The notes below the pieces were generated by a model. It did no database searches. It had not been told where the DNA came from and saw nothing but the letters and a program-made list of their open reading frames with translations. This document shows, piece after piece, positions 38,474 through 47,758 of a stretch of 64,000 nucleotides of DNA (position 1 is the first letter of the stretch; the number at the start of each line of letters is the position of its first letter). The position numbers and the translations under genes were made by a program. The stretch comes from Enterobacter cancerogenus (GTDB taxonomy: Bacteria; Pseudomonadota; Gammaproteobacteria; Enterobacterales; Enterobacteriaceae), in NCBI GenBank assembly GCA_000773965.1, contig JRUP01000014.1, forward strand, positions 428,012-492,011. Direction: 5' to 3'.

Positions 38474-39685
38474 TCAGGGCTGCTGTTGATTAATCTCCAC
38501 AGCCAGTTGCTGATGACCATCCCAGGGGGTGATTGCGCTTAAGCCAAACCAGTCTCCCGACTGAGGATTGGCGCTACCATCGCGCGAAATACGCACCCTG
38601 ACCTGCACCTGATGCTGCGCCGAAAGCAGGCGATCGGGCATCATGGCGTTGCTGTCATCCAGCGTGAGCGATAACGGGAAATGGCTCAGCGGTAAACGCT
38701 TCACAGCCACAGGCACCGGTGAAACACCGTCAGACACAGAAATATACAACACTCCGCCTTGCGGTAACATTTTTTCTGCCTGCGGAGTTAAACTCACCGT
38801 CAATGCCAGGTGACTATTTTGCTGTCCCGCATCAGTTTTCGCTTGTTCAATGCTGCGCTCTATCATGGTAATGCGCTTGTCACCCGCTGGCAGAAGCTTC
38901 AGCATCACCTGCCAGGCACCAATCGCTTGATCATATTGCTGCTGCTCAAAAGCATTAAATGCCAACAAGCTCAGGGTGCGCACGTTGCTATGGTCGCGTT
39001 TTAGCAGATCTTTCAGCATCACATTAGCCTGGCGGTTGTCCTGCGGATCGCTGGAGCGCGTCAGGACTTCGGCATAATCCTGCTGCAGTTCCAGATTATC
39101 AGGTGCCAGTTGCAATGCGCGCTGGAAGGCCTGGCTGGCATTCGTCGCGTTATTCAGCACCATGCCCAGGCGGCCCAGCATCGTCCAGTCATTGAGGTTT
39201 TGCGGATCGTCTTGCAGAGCGGTGCGCAACCCTAATTGTAGGCGAGCCAACTCTTCCATGGTTAAGGGTGCCGCTTTGGGATCCATCACACGGGCGCGCA
39301 ACTGGGGGTATTCCTGCTGCACGCTAACCCAACCGGCCAGTTGCGCCAGTCCACCTGTCTTCAGGTAAAAACCCACCGATACCAGAATCAAGACAATCAG
39401 TCCCGGCAGCAGCACCCAACGGCTACTGCTATGGATACGCGCGGCGTGCTCGTTCGGCACATCGGTGAGCAGCGTTTGTTGCAGTTCACGCACCATCTCC
39501 GGGCGCTCGGCAACCACGCCTTCCTCTTCATCACGCGCTAATTCGCGCAGGCGCTGCTGGTAGAAATCGGTATTCAGACGATCGCGATCGCCGCTAGTGG
39601 CTTGACGTTGACGCCAGCCTGCACTGAGAAACAGCGCCGAGGCCGCCACCAGCAAAATAATCAGGGTAATCCAGAATCCAGTCAT
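38474..39685 (-). CDS. ccmI: Cytochrome c maturation protein CcmI
   Basis: Bitopic or two-helix membrane protein (403 residues) that presents apocytochrome c to the haem lyase. Helices lie near residues 3-23 and 93-112, followed by a TPR region (about 140-280, DPQNLNDWTMLGRLGMVLNNATNASQAF region) and a C-terminal beta domain. In E. coli this is fused to CcmH; here it is a separate gene overlapping ccmH by one base (TAATG). Confidence 0.9.
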   Translation of the reverse strand: MTGFWITLIILLVAASALFLSAGWRQRQATSGDRDRLNTDFYQQRLRELARDEEEGVVAERPEMVRELQQTLLTDVPNEHAARIHSSSRWVLLPGLIVLILVSVGFYLKTGGLAQLAGWVSVQQEYPQLRARVMDPKAAPLTMEELARLQLGLRTALQDDPQNLNDWTMLGRLGMVLNNATNASQAFQRALQLAPDNLELQQDYAEVLTRSSDPQDNRQANVMLKDLLKRDHSNVRTLSLLAFNAFEQQQYDQAIGAWQVMLKLLPAGDKRITMIERSIEQAKTDAGQQNSHLALTVSLTPQAEKMLPQGGVLYISVSDGVSPVPVAVKRLPLSHFPLSLTLDDSNAMMPDRLLSAQHQVQVRVRISRDGSANPQSGDWFGLSAITPWDGHQQLAVEINQQQP

Positions 39686-40140
39686 TACGGCTTCCCGTCA
39701 CGCTTAAGAATCGCCGCAAGGCGTTGTTGTTCATCGTCATCGAGATCGCTACGGGTTTTCCCCCGGCGATTGCGCAGAATAATAATCAAGCCGCCCAGCA
39801 CCACAAACAGCGCCGGCCCCACCCACAAAATCAGCGTTGAAGGGGTAACCGGTGGTTCATAAGTGACGAAGTTGCCGTAGCGCGCCACCATGTAATCGAT
39901 GATCTGCTGGCGACTTTGGCCCTGCTTCATCAGCTCATACACTTTCAGACGCATGTCTGCGGCAATCATCGCATTGGAGTCGGCAATGCTGTTGTTCTGA
40001 CACTTAGGGCAACGCAGTGAACCGGTGAGATCGCGGTACTGCTCTTCCTGCTGTACCGAATCGAACTGGTAAGTATCAATGGCAGCCCACAGGCTGGTGC
40101 TGAGCAGAATGCCCGCGATTAACAAAAGCAGCCGTTTCAC
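39685..40140 (-). CDS. ccmH: Cytochrome c maturation thioredoxin-like protein CcmH
   Basis: Periplasm-facing thiol-disulfide protein that reduces the apocytochrome CXXCH motif. The LRCPKCQNNSIADSNA motif carries the active CXXC. A C-terminal transmembrane helix (LILWVGPALFVVLGGLIIIL) anchors it. I place the start at GTG 40140 (VKRLLLLIAG, signal peptide ending SLWA), which overlaps the ccmG TGA as GTGA; this gives 151 residues. A frame extension into ccmG is not needed. Confidence 0.93.
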   Translation of the reverse strand: MKRLLLLIAGILLSTSLWAAIDTYQFDSVQQEEQYRDLTGSLRCPKCQNNSIADSNAMIAADMRLKVYELMKQGQSRQQIIDYMVARYGNFVTYEPPVTPSTLILWVGPALFVVLGGLIIILRNRRGKTRSDLDDDEQQRLAAILKRDGKP

Positions 40141-40694
40141 GCACCGGCCCCCTTGCTGTATTTGTCCCACAACGGTTTCACTTCTTCGTTCCACACGCGG
40201 TCATTCATATCGCCCGCGTGGCGATAACGAATAATGCCATGGCCGTCGATCAGGAAGGTTTCGGGTGCACCGTAGACACCGAGGTCCAGCCCTAACATGC
40301 CGTCACCGTCATACAGGCTCAGCGCGTAAGGGTTGCCCAGCGTGTTCAACCAGGTGACCGCTTTGGTGCGATCATCTTTGTAGTTCAGCCCGACGACGCG
40401 AATGCCCTTCTCGGCCAGCGTGTTGAGATACTGATGCTCAGCACGGCATGTCGGGCACCAGGTGGCCCAGACATTGAGCAGGATCGGTTTGCCGTCGGTC
40501 AGAACTTGCTGATCATAGATTTTGCCCGGCTTATCGAGCGCTTCCAGTTTGAAAACCGGTACCGGCTTACCAATCAGCGCCGATTCCAGACGCGTGGGAT
40601 CATCCCCATTAGCGTTGCGAGACAACTGCGATAACAGCGCCGCCGCCAGTAGCAAGAACAGCACTAACGGGATGAAGAGGATCTTCTTACTCAT
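40137..40694 (-). CDS. ccmG: Thiol:disulfide interchange protein CcmG (DsbE)
   Basis: Membrane-anchored thioredoxin-fold reductase that keeps apocytochrome c or CcmH reduced. It has 185 residues, with an N-terminal anchor helix and the active site W79-C80-P-T-C83. The family segment GVYGAPETFLIDGHGIIRYRHAGD carries the conserved cis-Pro. Overlaps ccmF and ccmH by four bases each. Confidence 0.96.
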   Translation of the reverse strand: MSKKILFIPLVLFLLLAAALLSQLSRNANGDDPTRLESALIGKPVPVFKLEALDKPGKIYDQQVLTDGKPILLNVWATWCPTCRAEHQYLNTLAEKGIRVVGLNYKDDRTKAVTWLNTLGNPYALSLYDGDGMLGLDLGVYGAPETFLIDGHGIIRYRHAGDMNDRVWNEEVKPLWDKYSKGAGA

Positions 40695-42649
40695 GCCAGC
40701 TCCTCCTGCTGCGCTTTTTTACGCGAACGGTAACGTGGATCCAGCAAACACAACAGGCCGCCGAACGCCATAAACACGCCGCCGAACCAGATCCAGCGCA
40801 CAAACGGTTTGTAATAGATGCGTACCGCCCATGAACCGTCATCCAGCTCTTCGCCGAGTGCTGCATACAAATCGCGAGTGAAGCCTCCGCTGATCGCCGC
40901 TTCGGTCATCATGGTACGGGCTGCGGTATAGAACCGTTTTTCAGCATGCAGTACCGCTTCAAATTTTCCGTCACGCGTCACATCGATAATGGCGACACCG
41001 CCGCTGTAGTTCGGTCCCTGCAAATTGTGTACGTCGCGGAAAATGAAGTGATAGTTGTGGATATCCACGGTATCGCCCGATTTCATGCGCACATCGCGCT
41101 CAACGCTGTACTGGGTGCTAAAAGCAATACCCACCACCGTTACGGCAACGCCTAAATGACCCAGCACCATGCCCCAATGGCTGCGGGTTAAATGACGCAG
41201 GCCTTTGAAGAAGCTGTGGCGATGGGTAGCGCGCTCGTGCAGTTCCATCAGCGTCAGCAGAATCACCCAGATCGCCATCAGCAGGCCAATCACTGTCATC
41301 GCTTCAATGCGGTCCTGCAGCAGCCACGGTAGCGCGATCGACAAGATCAGTGTGACCAGCAAGCCGACACCCAGGCGTTTCCACAGCTTCTGCGGCTCAT
41401 CGCGGCGCCAGCGCACCAGTGGCCCAATGCCGAGCATCAGAGCGAACGGTGCCATCAACCAGGTAAACATGGTGTTAAAGAAGGGTTCACCGACGGAAAT
41501 ACTGCCCAGCCCCAGCTGCTTATGGACTAACGGCAACAGCGTGCCCAGCAGCACCACCAGCATGGCCGCAATTAACAGCACATTATTACCCAACAGGAAG
41601 GATTCGCGTGACCAGGCTTCGCTCTGCACGCGGCTGCGCACCTTGCCACCTTTGATGGCATAAAGCAGCAGCGAGCTACCAATCACGATCACCAGGAAGG
41701 CGAGAATGAACATGCCGCGCGCCGGATCGGAAGCAAATGAGTGCACTGACACCAGCACGCCTGAACGCACCAGGAAAGTGCCCAGCAGGCTTAATGAGAA
41801 TGCCGTGATCGCCAGCAGCACCGTCCAGGATTTGAAGCTACCCCGTTTTTCTGTCACCGCTAGCGAGTGCATCAACGCCGTACCGGCCAGCCATGGCATG
41901 AACGAAGCATTCTCGACCGGATCCCAGAACCACCAGCCGCCCCAGCCCAGTTCGTAATAGGCCCAAGCAGAACCGAGCACGATGCCAATGGTCAGGAAAA
42001 CCCAGGCTGCGGTGGTCCACGGGCGTGACCAGCGTGCCCATGCGGTATCGAGACGCCCTGCCATCAATGACGCAATAGCAAACGCAAATGCCACCGAGAA
42101 ACCGACATACCCCATGTAAAGCAGAGGCGGATGGAAAATCAGCCCGATATCCTGCAGCATCGGATTGAGGTCGCTGCCATCAACCGGGAAGTTCGGCAAG
42201 GTTCGGGTAAACGGATTTGAGGTGAGCGTAATAAACAGCAGGAAGCCGAGATTGATCATCCCCATGACTGACAACACGCGCGCCAGTGCATCCTGCGGCA
42301 TGCCGCGACTGAAAATCGCGACCGCTACCGTCCAGGTGCTGAGCAACAGCACCCACAGCAGCAGTGAACCTTCATGCGCGCCCCAGGTGGCCGCGATGCG
42401 GTAGTAAACCGGCAGTAGGGTGTTGGAGTTGGTGGCGACATAGGCCACGCTGAAATCGTTAACGATAAACGCATGTACCAGCACCACGAAGGCGGCAACG
42501 ATACAGGCGAACATGCCCCACGCCAGCGGACGTGCCATCGCCATCAAACGTGCATCCTGACGGGTTGCGCCCCACAACGGATAAATACTTAATAGCAGCG
42601 CGAGTCCCAGCGCCAGGCAAAGCAGAAAGCTGCCAATTTCCGGCATCAT
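40691..42649 (-). CDS. ccmF: Haem lyase subunit CcmF
   Basis: Large polytopic inner-membrane protein (652 residues) that transfers haem from holo-CcmE to apocytochrome c with CcmH/I. The tryptophan-rich WWD domain reads [20 protein letters not shown], and conserved haem-ligand histidine regions ([28 protein letters not shown]) are present. The start ATGATG overlaps the end of ccmE. Confidence 0.96.
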   Translation of the reverse strand: MMPEIGSFLLCLALGLALLLSIYPLWGATRQDARLMAMARPLAWGMFACIVAAFVVLVHAFIVNDFSVAYVATNSNTLLPVYYRIAATWGAHEGSLLLWVLLLSTWTVAVAIFSRGMPQDALARVLSVMGMINLGFLLFITLTSNPFTRTLPNFPVDGSDLNPMLQDIGLIFHPPLLYMGYVGFSVAFAFAIASLMAGRLDTAWARWSRPWTTAAWVFLTIGIVLGSAWAYYELGWGGWWFWDPVENASFMPWLAGTALMHSLAVTEKRGSFKSWTVLLAITAFSLSLLGTFLVRSGVLVSVHSFASDPARGMFILAFLVIVIGSSLLLYAIKGGKVRSRVQSEAWSRESFLLGNNVLLIAAMLVVLLGTLLPLVHKQLGLGSISVGEPFFNTMFTWLMAPFALMLGIGPLVRWRRDEPQKLWKRLGVGLLVTLILSIALPWLLQDRIEAMTVIGLLMAIWVILLTLMELHERATHRHSFFKGLRHLTRSHWGMVLGHLGVAVTVVGIAFSTQYSVERDVRMKSGDTVDIHNYHFIFRDVHNLQGPNYSGGVAIIDVTRDGKFEAVLHAEKRFYTAARTMMTEAAISGGFTRDLYAALGEELDDGSWAVRIYYKPFVRWIWFGGVFMAFGGLLCLLDPRYRSRKKAQQEELA

Positions 42650-43131
42650 GATTGAGCACCTGCCTGCTGATAAGTCGCTGCAGGTCCTGTGTGGTTTTTC
42701 TTCATCGCATCTTCAATTTCTGGCGGGGTGTATTTTTCGTCATGTTTTGCCAGCACTTCTTTGGCATTGACCAGGTTGCCGCTTTCCAGCACGCCCTGCG
42801 CCACCACGCCCTGCCCTTCACGGAACAGATCCGGCAAGATGCCTTCGTAACTTACGCTGATCACGCCGTTGGCGTCATACAGCTTGAAAGAGACAGCCAG
42901 CGTTTTCGGATCGCGCTTCACGCTGCCCGGCATCACCATGCCGCCGACGCGCAGACGTTGCCCGGTTTCCGGCATCTGATGCGCTTCACCTTTGCCGTAC
43001 AGAATTTCACTCGGGGTGTAAAACAGGTCAATGTTGGAACGCAGCGCATACATCACCAGCGATGTGGCCAGGCCTAAGCCGACCAAAATCGCGACCACCA
43101 CATACAGGCGGTTACGACGACGGATATTCAC
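42646..43131 (-). CDS. ccmE: Haem chaperone CcmE
   Basis: Periplasmic haem chaperone anchored by one N-terminal helix (residues about 9-29). Haem is bound covalently through H130 in LAKHDEKY, with Y134 nearby. It has 161 residues. The start is a GTG (43131) overlapping the ccmD TGA (GTGA). Confidence 0.96.
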   Translation of the reverse strand: MNIRRRNRLYVVVAILVGLGLATSLVMYALRSNIDLFYTPSEILYGKGEAHQMPETGQRLRVGGMVMPGSVKRDPKTLAVSFKLYDANGVISVSYEGILPDLFREGQGVVAQGVLESGNLVNAKEVLAKHDEKYTPPEIEDAMKKNHTGPAATYQQAGAQS

Positions 43132-43361
43132 ACGGTTTCTCCTGCTGCTTCACTGGCAGCTTTTTTCGACTTGGCCGCGCGAATGCGGCGCTCCCTGGAT
43201 TGACGCTGGCGAATTTCTGCCAGCAAACGGCGGCGGAACAACAGGGTATGCAGCACCAGACCGAATAAAGGGATTAACGTGAGGATGACGGCGAGCCAGA
43301 CATAGAAGGCATAGCCGCCCATGGCGAAGAAGTCGCTCCATGATGAGAAAGCCGGTGTCAT
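43128..43361 (-). CDS. ccmD: Small membrane protein CcmD
   Basis: One-helix protein of 77 residues that stabilises the CcmABC-CcmE complex. [25 protein letters not shown] and a basic, arginine-rich C terminus fit CcmD. The ATG at 43361 overlaps the ccmC stop (ATGA); a 12-codon upstream extension lies inside ccmC and is not supported. Confidence 0.92.
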   Translation of the reverse strand: MTPAFSSWSDFFAMGGYAFYVWLAVILTLIPLFGLVLHTLLFRRRLLAEIRQRQSRERRIRAAKSKKAASEAAGETV

Positions 43362-44098
43362 GCTTTGCGCCCTCCCTGAGCCACATCGATCGCCCATGGA
43401 CGATGGCGCTCGCTGAACAGGATCAGGTTACGCAGGCGCATTAGCGTCAGCGCCCCAAACACCAGCAGATAACCGAGAATGGCCCAACGCAGCGGCGTCC
43501 GCATACTCGGCGCAATCGCCTGCTGCAAAATGCCTGACGATCCCTGATGCAGGGTGTTCCACCACTGCACCGAGAAGTGGATGATGGGCAAGTTAACCAC
43601 GCCCACCAGAATCAGGATGCCTGCGGCACGACCGGCGGTGCGACGATCCTCAAACGAGTGATAGAGCGCAATCACCCCCATATAGATGAACAGCAGCACC
43701 AGCTCCGAAGTTAGGCGGGCATCCCAAATCCACCAGGTGCCCCACATCGGTTTGCCCCAGGCAGAACCGGTGACCAGCGCGATAAAAGTAAATACTGCGC
43801 CAATCGGCGCCATCGCTGCCGAAACCAGATCCGCCATCTTCATCTGCCACACCAGGCCGATGAACGCGGCAATCGCCATCGAGGCGTAAACCCCCATGGA
43901 CCACATCGCCGCAGGCACGTGAATGTACATAATTCGGAAGCTGTTGCCCTGCTGATAATCGGCCGGTGCAAAGCCGAAGCCCCACACCCAACCAAGCAGC
44001 AGCGTTGCCACGCCAAGCACGGCGAACCACGGAATTAAGCGACCGCATAGCTGGTAAAGCCGCTCAGGCTTCGCCCACTGGTGTAACCATTTCCACAT
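43358..44098 (-). CDS. ccmC: Haem handling protein CcmC
   Basis: Six-helix protein that loads haem onto CcmE with the aid of the CcmAB ABC transporter. The WWD motif GTWWIWDARLTSELVLLF and histidine loops (YIHVPAAMWSMG; PIIHFSVQWWNTLHQG) are present. The ATG at 44098 (MWKWLHQ) fits the family start and a GAG site eight bases upstream. An ATG two codons earlier (44104) is possible. A 56-bp gap separates it from ccmB. Confidence 0.95.
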   Translation of the reverse strand: MWKWLHQWAKPERLYQLCGRLIPWFAVLGVATLLLGWVWGFGFAPADYQQGNSFRIMYIHVPAAMWSMGVYASMAIAAFIGLVWQMKMADLVSAAMAPIGAVFTFIALVTGSAWGKPMWGTWWIWDARLTSELVLLFIYMGVIALYHSFEDRRTAGRAAGILILVGVVNLPIIHFSVQWWNTLHQGSSGILQQAIAPSMRTPLRWAILGYLLVFGALTLMRLRNLILFSERHRPWAIDVAQGGRKA

Positions 44099-44154
44099 TT
44101 GCATAGCTCACAATAAAAAGAATTCGGATACCGGCTGCTCTGGGGCAGCACGGA

Positions 44155-44814
44155 TTAATGCAGACTAATGCGCAAAGCCGCAGCAGTAGCAAACGGCGAA
44201 AGTGTTGCGCTCACTGCCAGCATCGCGCCAAGAATTGCCAGATAACCTCCGATCGGCAATCCCTGACCGGCGGCATCGATGGCCGCACTGGCAAAGATCA
44301 GAACAGGTATCGACAACGGCAATACCAGTAAACTCAGAAGTACGCCGCCACGCCGCAGCCCAACGGTCAGACCGGTGCCAATCGCACCAAGAAAACTCAA
44401 GGTTGGCGTGCCGAGTAAAAGCGTCAGCGCCATCGCGCGCCAGCCAGCAAAATCCAGTGACAGGAGTAGTGCCGCCAGCGGCGACAGTAAAATCAGTGGC
44501 AAGCCCGTAATCAGCCAGTGAGCAATCACTTTTCCCAGCACCGTGACGGGCAACGGTGTCGGTAGCAAAAGTAGTTGCTCCAGCGAACCATCCAGAAAAT
44601 CATCACGGAACAGTCGTTCAAGCGCCAGCAGTGAGGCTAACAATGCCGCAACCCACGCCACGCCTGGCGCAATGCGCGCCAGTTGCTGAGGATCCGGCCC
44701 GATACCTAACGGAAACAGCGTGATAACAATCAGGAAAAACCACAGCGGGTTAATCACCTCGGCACCGCTGCGAAATGCAATTTTCAACTCACGCTGAATC
44801 ACGCGACTTAACAT
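44155..44814 (-). CDS. ccmB: Haem exporter permease subunit CcmB
   Basis: Six-helix ABC permease of 219 residues. EVINPLWFFLIVITLFPLGIGP, APGVAWVAALLASLLALERLFRDD and LSPFATAAALRISLH match CcmB. The ATG at 44814 overlaps the ccmA stop by one base (TGATG), which decides the start over a GTG three codons upstream. Confidence 0.95.
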   Translation of the reverse strand: MLSRVIQRELKIAFRSGAEVINPLWFFLIVITLFPLGIGPDPQQLARIAPGVAWVAALLASLLALERLFRDDFLDGSLEQLLLLPTPLPVTVLGKVIAHWLITGLPLILLSPLAALLLSLDFAGWRAMALTLLLGTPTLSFLGAIGTGLTVGLRRGGVLLSLLVLPLSIPVLIFASAAIDAAGQGLPIGGYLAILGAMLAVSATLSPFATAAALRISLH

Positions 44815-45428
44815 CAAGCCCACTCCGAGATGAGGCGGATTTTGCGCACGCGTTCACTCTCATCAGGCAAATCCTGATGGGTAGTCAAAATCACTGCGCC
44901 TCCGTTATCGGCATGTTCAGCGAAGCGCGCCATTAATTTTTCCACGCCGCCTTTATCAATGGCCGTGAGCGGTTCATCCAGAATCCAGATTTTTGCCGGG
45001 CTGAGCCACAGGCGAGCCAGGGCTACACGCCGTTGCTGCCCTGCGGACAACTGCGCAACCGGCACCTCTTCATATCCCAGCAAGTTCACCTGCTCCAGCG
45101 CGTCGAAAATCACTTCTTCATCACGATCGCCGTGCCAGAAATGCAGGTTTTCCAGAGGTGAGAGTACCGACTTCACACCAGGATGATGGCCAAGATAGAG
45201 CAAGTTTTGATGCCATATTTCGCGCTGCTGACGAATCGGCTGCGATTGCCACATCACCTCGCCCTCTTCTGCCCGGCTTAATCCAGCCAGCAGACGCAGC
45301 AGTGAGGTTTTTCCTGCCCCGTTAGGGCCTTCAATTTGCACAATGTCACCCGGTTGCACATGGAAGCTCAGACCATGAAACAGGGTTCGCTCATCACGAA
45401 CGCATGAGAGATTAATGACTTCGAGCAT
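44814..45428 (-). CDS. ccmA: Haem exporter ATP-binding subunit CcmA
   Basis: ABC ATPase of 204 residues that releases holo-CcmE from CcmC using ATP. Walker A is GPNGAGKTS (about 34-42), the signature is [17 protein letters not shown] and Walker B is [13 protein letters not shown]. The ATG at 45428 (MLEVINLSC) suits the family length; the open frame extends into the yfdC spacer. First gene of ccmABCDEFGHI. Confidence 0.95.
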   Translation of the reverse strand: MLEVINLSCVRDERTLFHGLSFHVQPGDIVQIEGPNGAGKTSLLRLLAGLSRAEEGEVMWQSQPIRQQREIWHQNLLYLGHHPGVKSVLSPLENLHFWHGDRDEEVIFDALEQVNLLGYEEVPVAQLSAGQQRRVALARLWLSPAKIWILDEPLTAIDKGGVEKLMARFAEHADNGGAVILTTHQDLPDESERVRKIRLISEWA

Positions 45429-45672
45429 GAAAGAGGGAATCGCAGCTGTGAAATAAGGCGGGGATAATACCACAATGAATCTGTGGGCCGAAGTCTGTGA
45501 GGTAGCTCTCACTTCCCCCAAAGGGGGTATTCGTGCGCATCAGATCAAGGAATTGCGCAAAAAATCGCCTCGGTTAAAATCTTGTTACTCTTAAATTGAA
45601 TCTTCGTAACATTTCGCCCTTGATAAAACCGTCTACGCTTATTACGCGTTGGCATTATCACCAGGGGAAAAC

Positions 45673-46593
45673 ATGAAGCAATCACCATCCATTTCAGAAC
45701 ATGACAATGATGTCGAGAGCGACGAAAAGGACCAGGGGAAAGAGATAGAAGTGGATGAAGATGCCCTGCCCTCACGGGCTGCAGCCATTCATGAAGAGAT
45801 CCGCCAGGATGGCGAGAAAGAGTTAGAACGTGACGGCATGGCCTTATTATGGTCTGCCGTGGCTGCGGGGCTCTCCATGAGCGCTTCGCTGATGGCCAAA
45901 GGGATCTTCCATGTGCATTTGGCCGATGTGCCTGGCGGTTTCCTGCTGGAGAATCTGGGTTATACCTTCGGCTTTGTCATCGTCATTATGGCGCGCCAGC
46001 AACTGTTCACTGAGAACACAGTTACTGCGGTATTACCGGTTATGCACAAACCCACTGGCGGTAATTTCATGCTGTTATTGCGTCTGTGGGCCATAGTGCT
46101 GGCAGGAAATTTGATCGGTACGGCGCTCGGCGCATTGGCGTTTAATCATATGCCGATTTTTGACGAGGCAACTCGCCAGGCCTTCACCGTGATCAGCGAA
46201 AAGGTGATGGACAACTCCCCCAGCGAAATGTTTGCCAATGCCGTGATTTCAGGTTGGATTATCGCCACCATGGTCTGGATGTTCCCTTACGCGGGAGCAG
46301 CCAAAATCGTGGTAATCGTGATGATGACCTGGCTGGTGGCGCTTGGAGATTTGGCCCATATCGTGGTGGGTTCAGTAGAAGTGCTGTATCTGGTGTTTGC
46401 CGGCACACTGCCCTGGCAGGAGTTTCTCTGGCCGTTTGCGCTGCCTACCCTGCTGGGAAATATCACCGGCGGCACGTTGATTTTTGCACTGATTAGCCAT
46501 GCGCAAATTCGCAACGATATGAGCGAGGCGGCGAAGGCCAAAGCGAAGGCGGAACAGAAGCGCAACGAGAAAGCGCAGAAGAAACAACAGTGA
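45673..46593 (+). CDS. yfdC: YfdC, formate/nitrite transporter family protein
   Basis: Inner-membrane protein of the FNT fold (306 residues) with an acidic N-terminal extension of about 55 residues. It has six transmembrane helices (LLWSAVAAGLSMSASLMAKG; NLGYTFGFVIVIMARQQLFTENTVTAV) and a Lys/Ala-rich cytoplasmic tail. The transported ion is not known. The ATG at 45673 follows AGGGGAAAAC. It is next to argW as in E. coli. Confidence 0.92.
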   Translation: MKQSPSISEHDNDVESDEKDQGKEIEVDEDALPSRAAAIHEEIRQDGEKELERDGMALLWSAVAAGLSMSASLMAKGIFHVHLADVPGGFLLENLGYTFGFVIVIMARQQLFTENTVTAVLPVMHKPTGGNFMLLLRLWAIVLAGNLIGTALGALAFNHMPIFDEATRQAFTVISEKVMDNSPSEMFANAVISGWIIATMVWMFPYAGAAKIVVIVMMTWLVALGDLAHIVVGSVEVLYLVFAGTLPWQEFLWPFALPTLLGNITGGTLIFALISHAQIRNDMSEAAKAKAKAEQKRNEKAQKKQQ

Positions 46594-46641
46594 TCTGTGG
46601 CACGACATTGTTGATAGATTGAGCAAACAGGATTAACACGG

Positions 46642-46670
46642 TTAAATTCTGCTGGTCGGTACGCTATACT
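46642..46670 (+). promoter_or_regulatory. Promoter of argW
   Basis: A -35-like TTAAAT and a -10 TATACT with 17 bp between them, followed by a GC-rich discriminator (gcgcgccgcg) typical of stringently controlled stable RNA promoters. Confidence 0.65.
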
Positions 46671-46679
46671 GCGCGCCGC

Positions 46680-46754
46680 GTCTCCTTAGTTAAATGGATA
46701 TAACGAGCCCCTCCTAAGGGCTAGTTGCAGGTTCGATTCCTGCAGGGGACACCA
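46680..46754 (+). tRNA. argW: tRNA-Arg (anticodon CCU)
   Basis: Cloverleaf with acceptor stem GTCTCCT / AGGGGAC, anticodon stem GCCC / GGGC with loop CTCCTAA (anticodon CCT in DNA), T-loop GTTCGATTC and encoded CCA. It reads the rare AGG codon. In E. coli argW is beside yfdC and is the attachment site of the CPS-53 prophage and the dsd island. Confidence 0.97.
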
Positions 46755-46873
46755 TATCGCCGTTCGCTGCCCTCCTCATCCCCCTTTATATCAGGCAATC
46801 GCCGAATCATTTGCACGCAAAGATTTTCGATGAGTGGCGGTGGGTTTAACTAAACCAAGACGGCTACGGGTCT

Positions 46874-47152
46874 TCATGAGAAATAGAAATGCGCTATCAA
46901 CTTGTAGGCCGTAGTGCCAATAGCGATTAAGGCTGGAACACCGAGTAAAACAGCCAACTTCGCTTCAGAGATCTTTTTATCAACTGCATCTGTCAAAGGC
47001 TTTTTAGCGAGTGACTCTTTGAGACCTTCTAGCTTTTCAAGCACGGCAGCCATGTTTCTATCGATTGATTTTACATCGGCCTTTAGCTCTTCAACGTCAC
47101 GTCTAATATGACTGACGTCAGATTCAAGTTTTACAACGCGCACTTCAAGCAT
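46874..47152 (-). CDS. Small coiled-coil protein with C-terminal membrane helix
   Basis: A 92-residue protein of unknown function. The ATG at 47152 follows an excellent GGAGGAAAC site. Residues 1-60 form a heptad-type coiled coil (VVKLESDVSHIRRDVEELKADVKSIDRN). A hydrophobic helix follows near 70-90 (LAVLLGVPALIAIGTTAYKLIAH). The architecture resembles phage XhlA-type and similar membrane-anchored coiled coils. It is related to the next gene, which is 161 bp away. Lower GC than its neighbours and the position next to argW suggest acquisition. Confidence 0.7.
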   Translation of the reverse strand: MLEVRVVKLESDVSHIRRDVEELKADVKSIDRNMAAVLEKLEGLKESLAKKPLTDAVDKKISEAKLAVLLGVPALIAIGTTAYKLIAHFYFS

Positions 47153-47313
47153 GTTTCCTCCAGCCTGGTAACTATAATTCTGATCATAAGCAATGCCATC
47201 CCCAGGCAGAAATCTACTCCTGGTAAACATGCAAATCCGAATGGACGTTGGATGTGACGAAGGGCAGCTTGCAGTCTTCATCATTCCCTCATATTGGCTT
47301 TAGGTCTAATCCC

Positions 47314-47586
47314 TCAAAACAGCCAGCGCGCTATACCCAAGCTGAGTCCAGCCGCGCTCATTATTCCACCCAGGATCCATTTGGTTTGTTTGGTCATCTC
47401 TATGTGAATTTTGGCGATCTCTACATGAGTTTTAGCGATTTCCTGATGTAAATCGGCTTTCGTTACGTAGTTAGACTTGATCACCGCCAGGTCGGTTTTC
47501 ACCGTTTCCATATCGGTTTTCAACGTTTTAATATCTGCCTTCATTTCAAATACATCGGCTTCAAGCTTTGAAACGCGCATTTCCAT
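47314..47586 (-). CDS. Small coiled-coil protein with C-terminal membrane helix (paralogue)
   Basis: A 90-residue protein of unknown function built like its neighbour. It starts MEMRVSKLEADVFEMKADIKT, then has repeated TDMETVKTDLAVIK and a second segment with HVEIAKIHIEM. A C-terminal hydrophobic helix follows (ILGGIMSAAGLSLGIARWLF). The ATG at 47586 has a GGAG site. The N terminus is similar to the other protein (VRVVKLESDV), indicating a tandem duplication. Confidence 0.7.
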   Translation of the reverse strand: MEMRVSKLEADVFEMKADIKTLKTDMETVKTDLAVIKSNYVTKADLHQEIAKTHVEIAKIHIEMTKQTKWILGGIMSAAGLSLGIARWLF

Positions 47587-47758
47587 CGTTACCACTCCGC
47601 ATAAGCTAAACATGTAATTATCACATCAAAAACAACATGTTAATGGATGGCATTGTATCTAAGGCTAAGAAAAGTTCATCACAATTAGCATGAGAGTGAA
47701 TGAATCTGAGACGTTTCTCGAAGGTAGAAACTGGCTGTTTCAGGTAATTACAGCGGAA

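Noticed and set aside
46755-47690. attR-type duplicate of the argW 3' end marking an integrated element
   Set aside because: I looked for a second copy of the tRNA 3' segment (ttcgattcctgcagggg) downstream and saw none in the window, nor an integrase.
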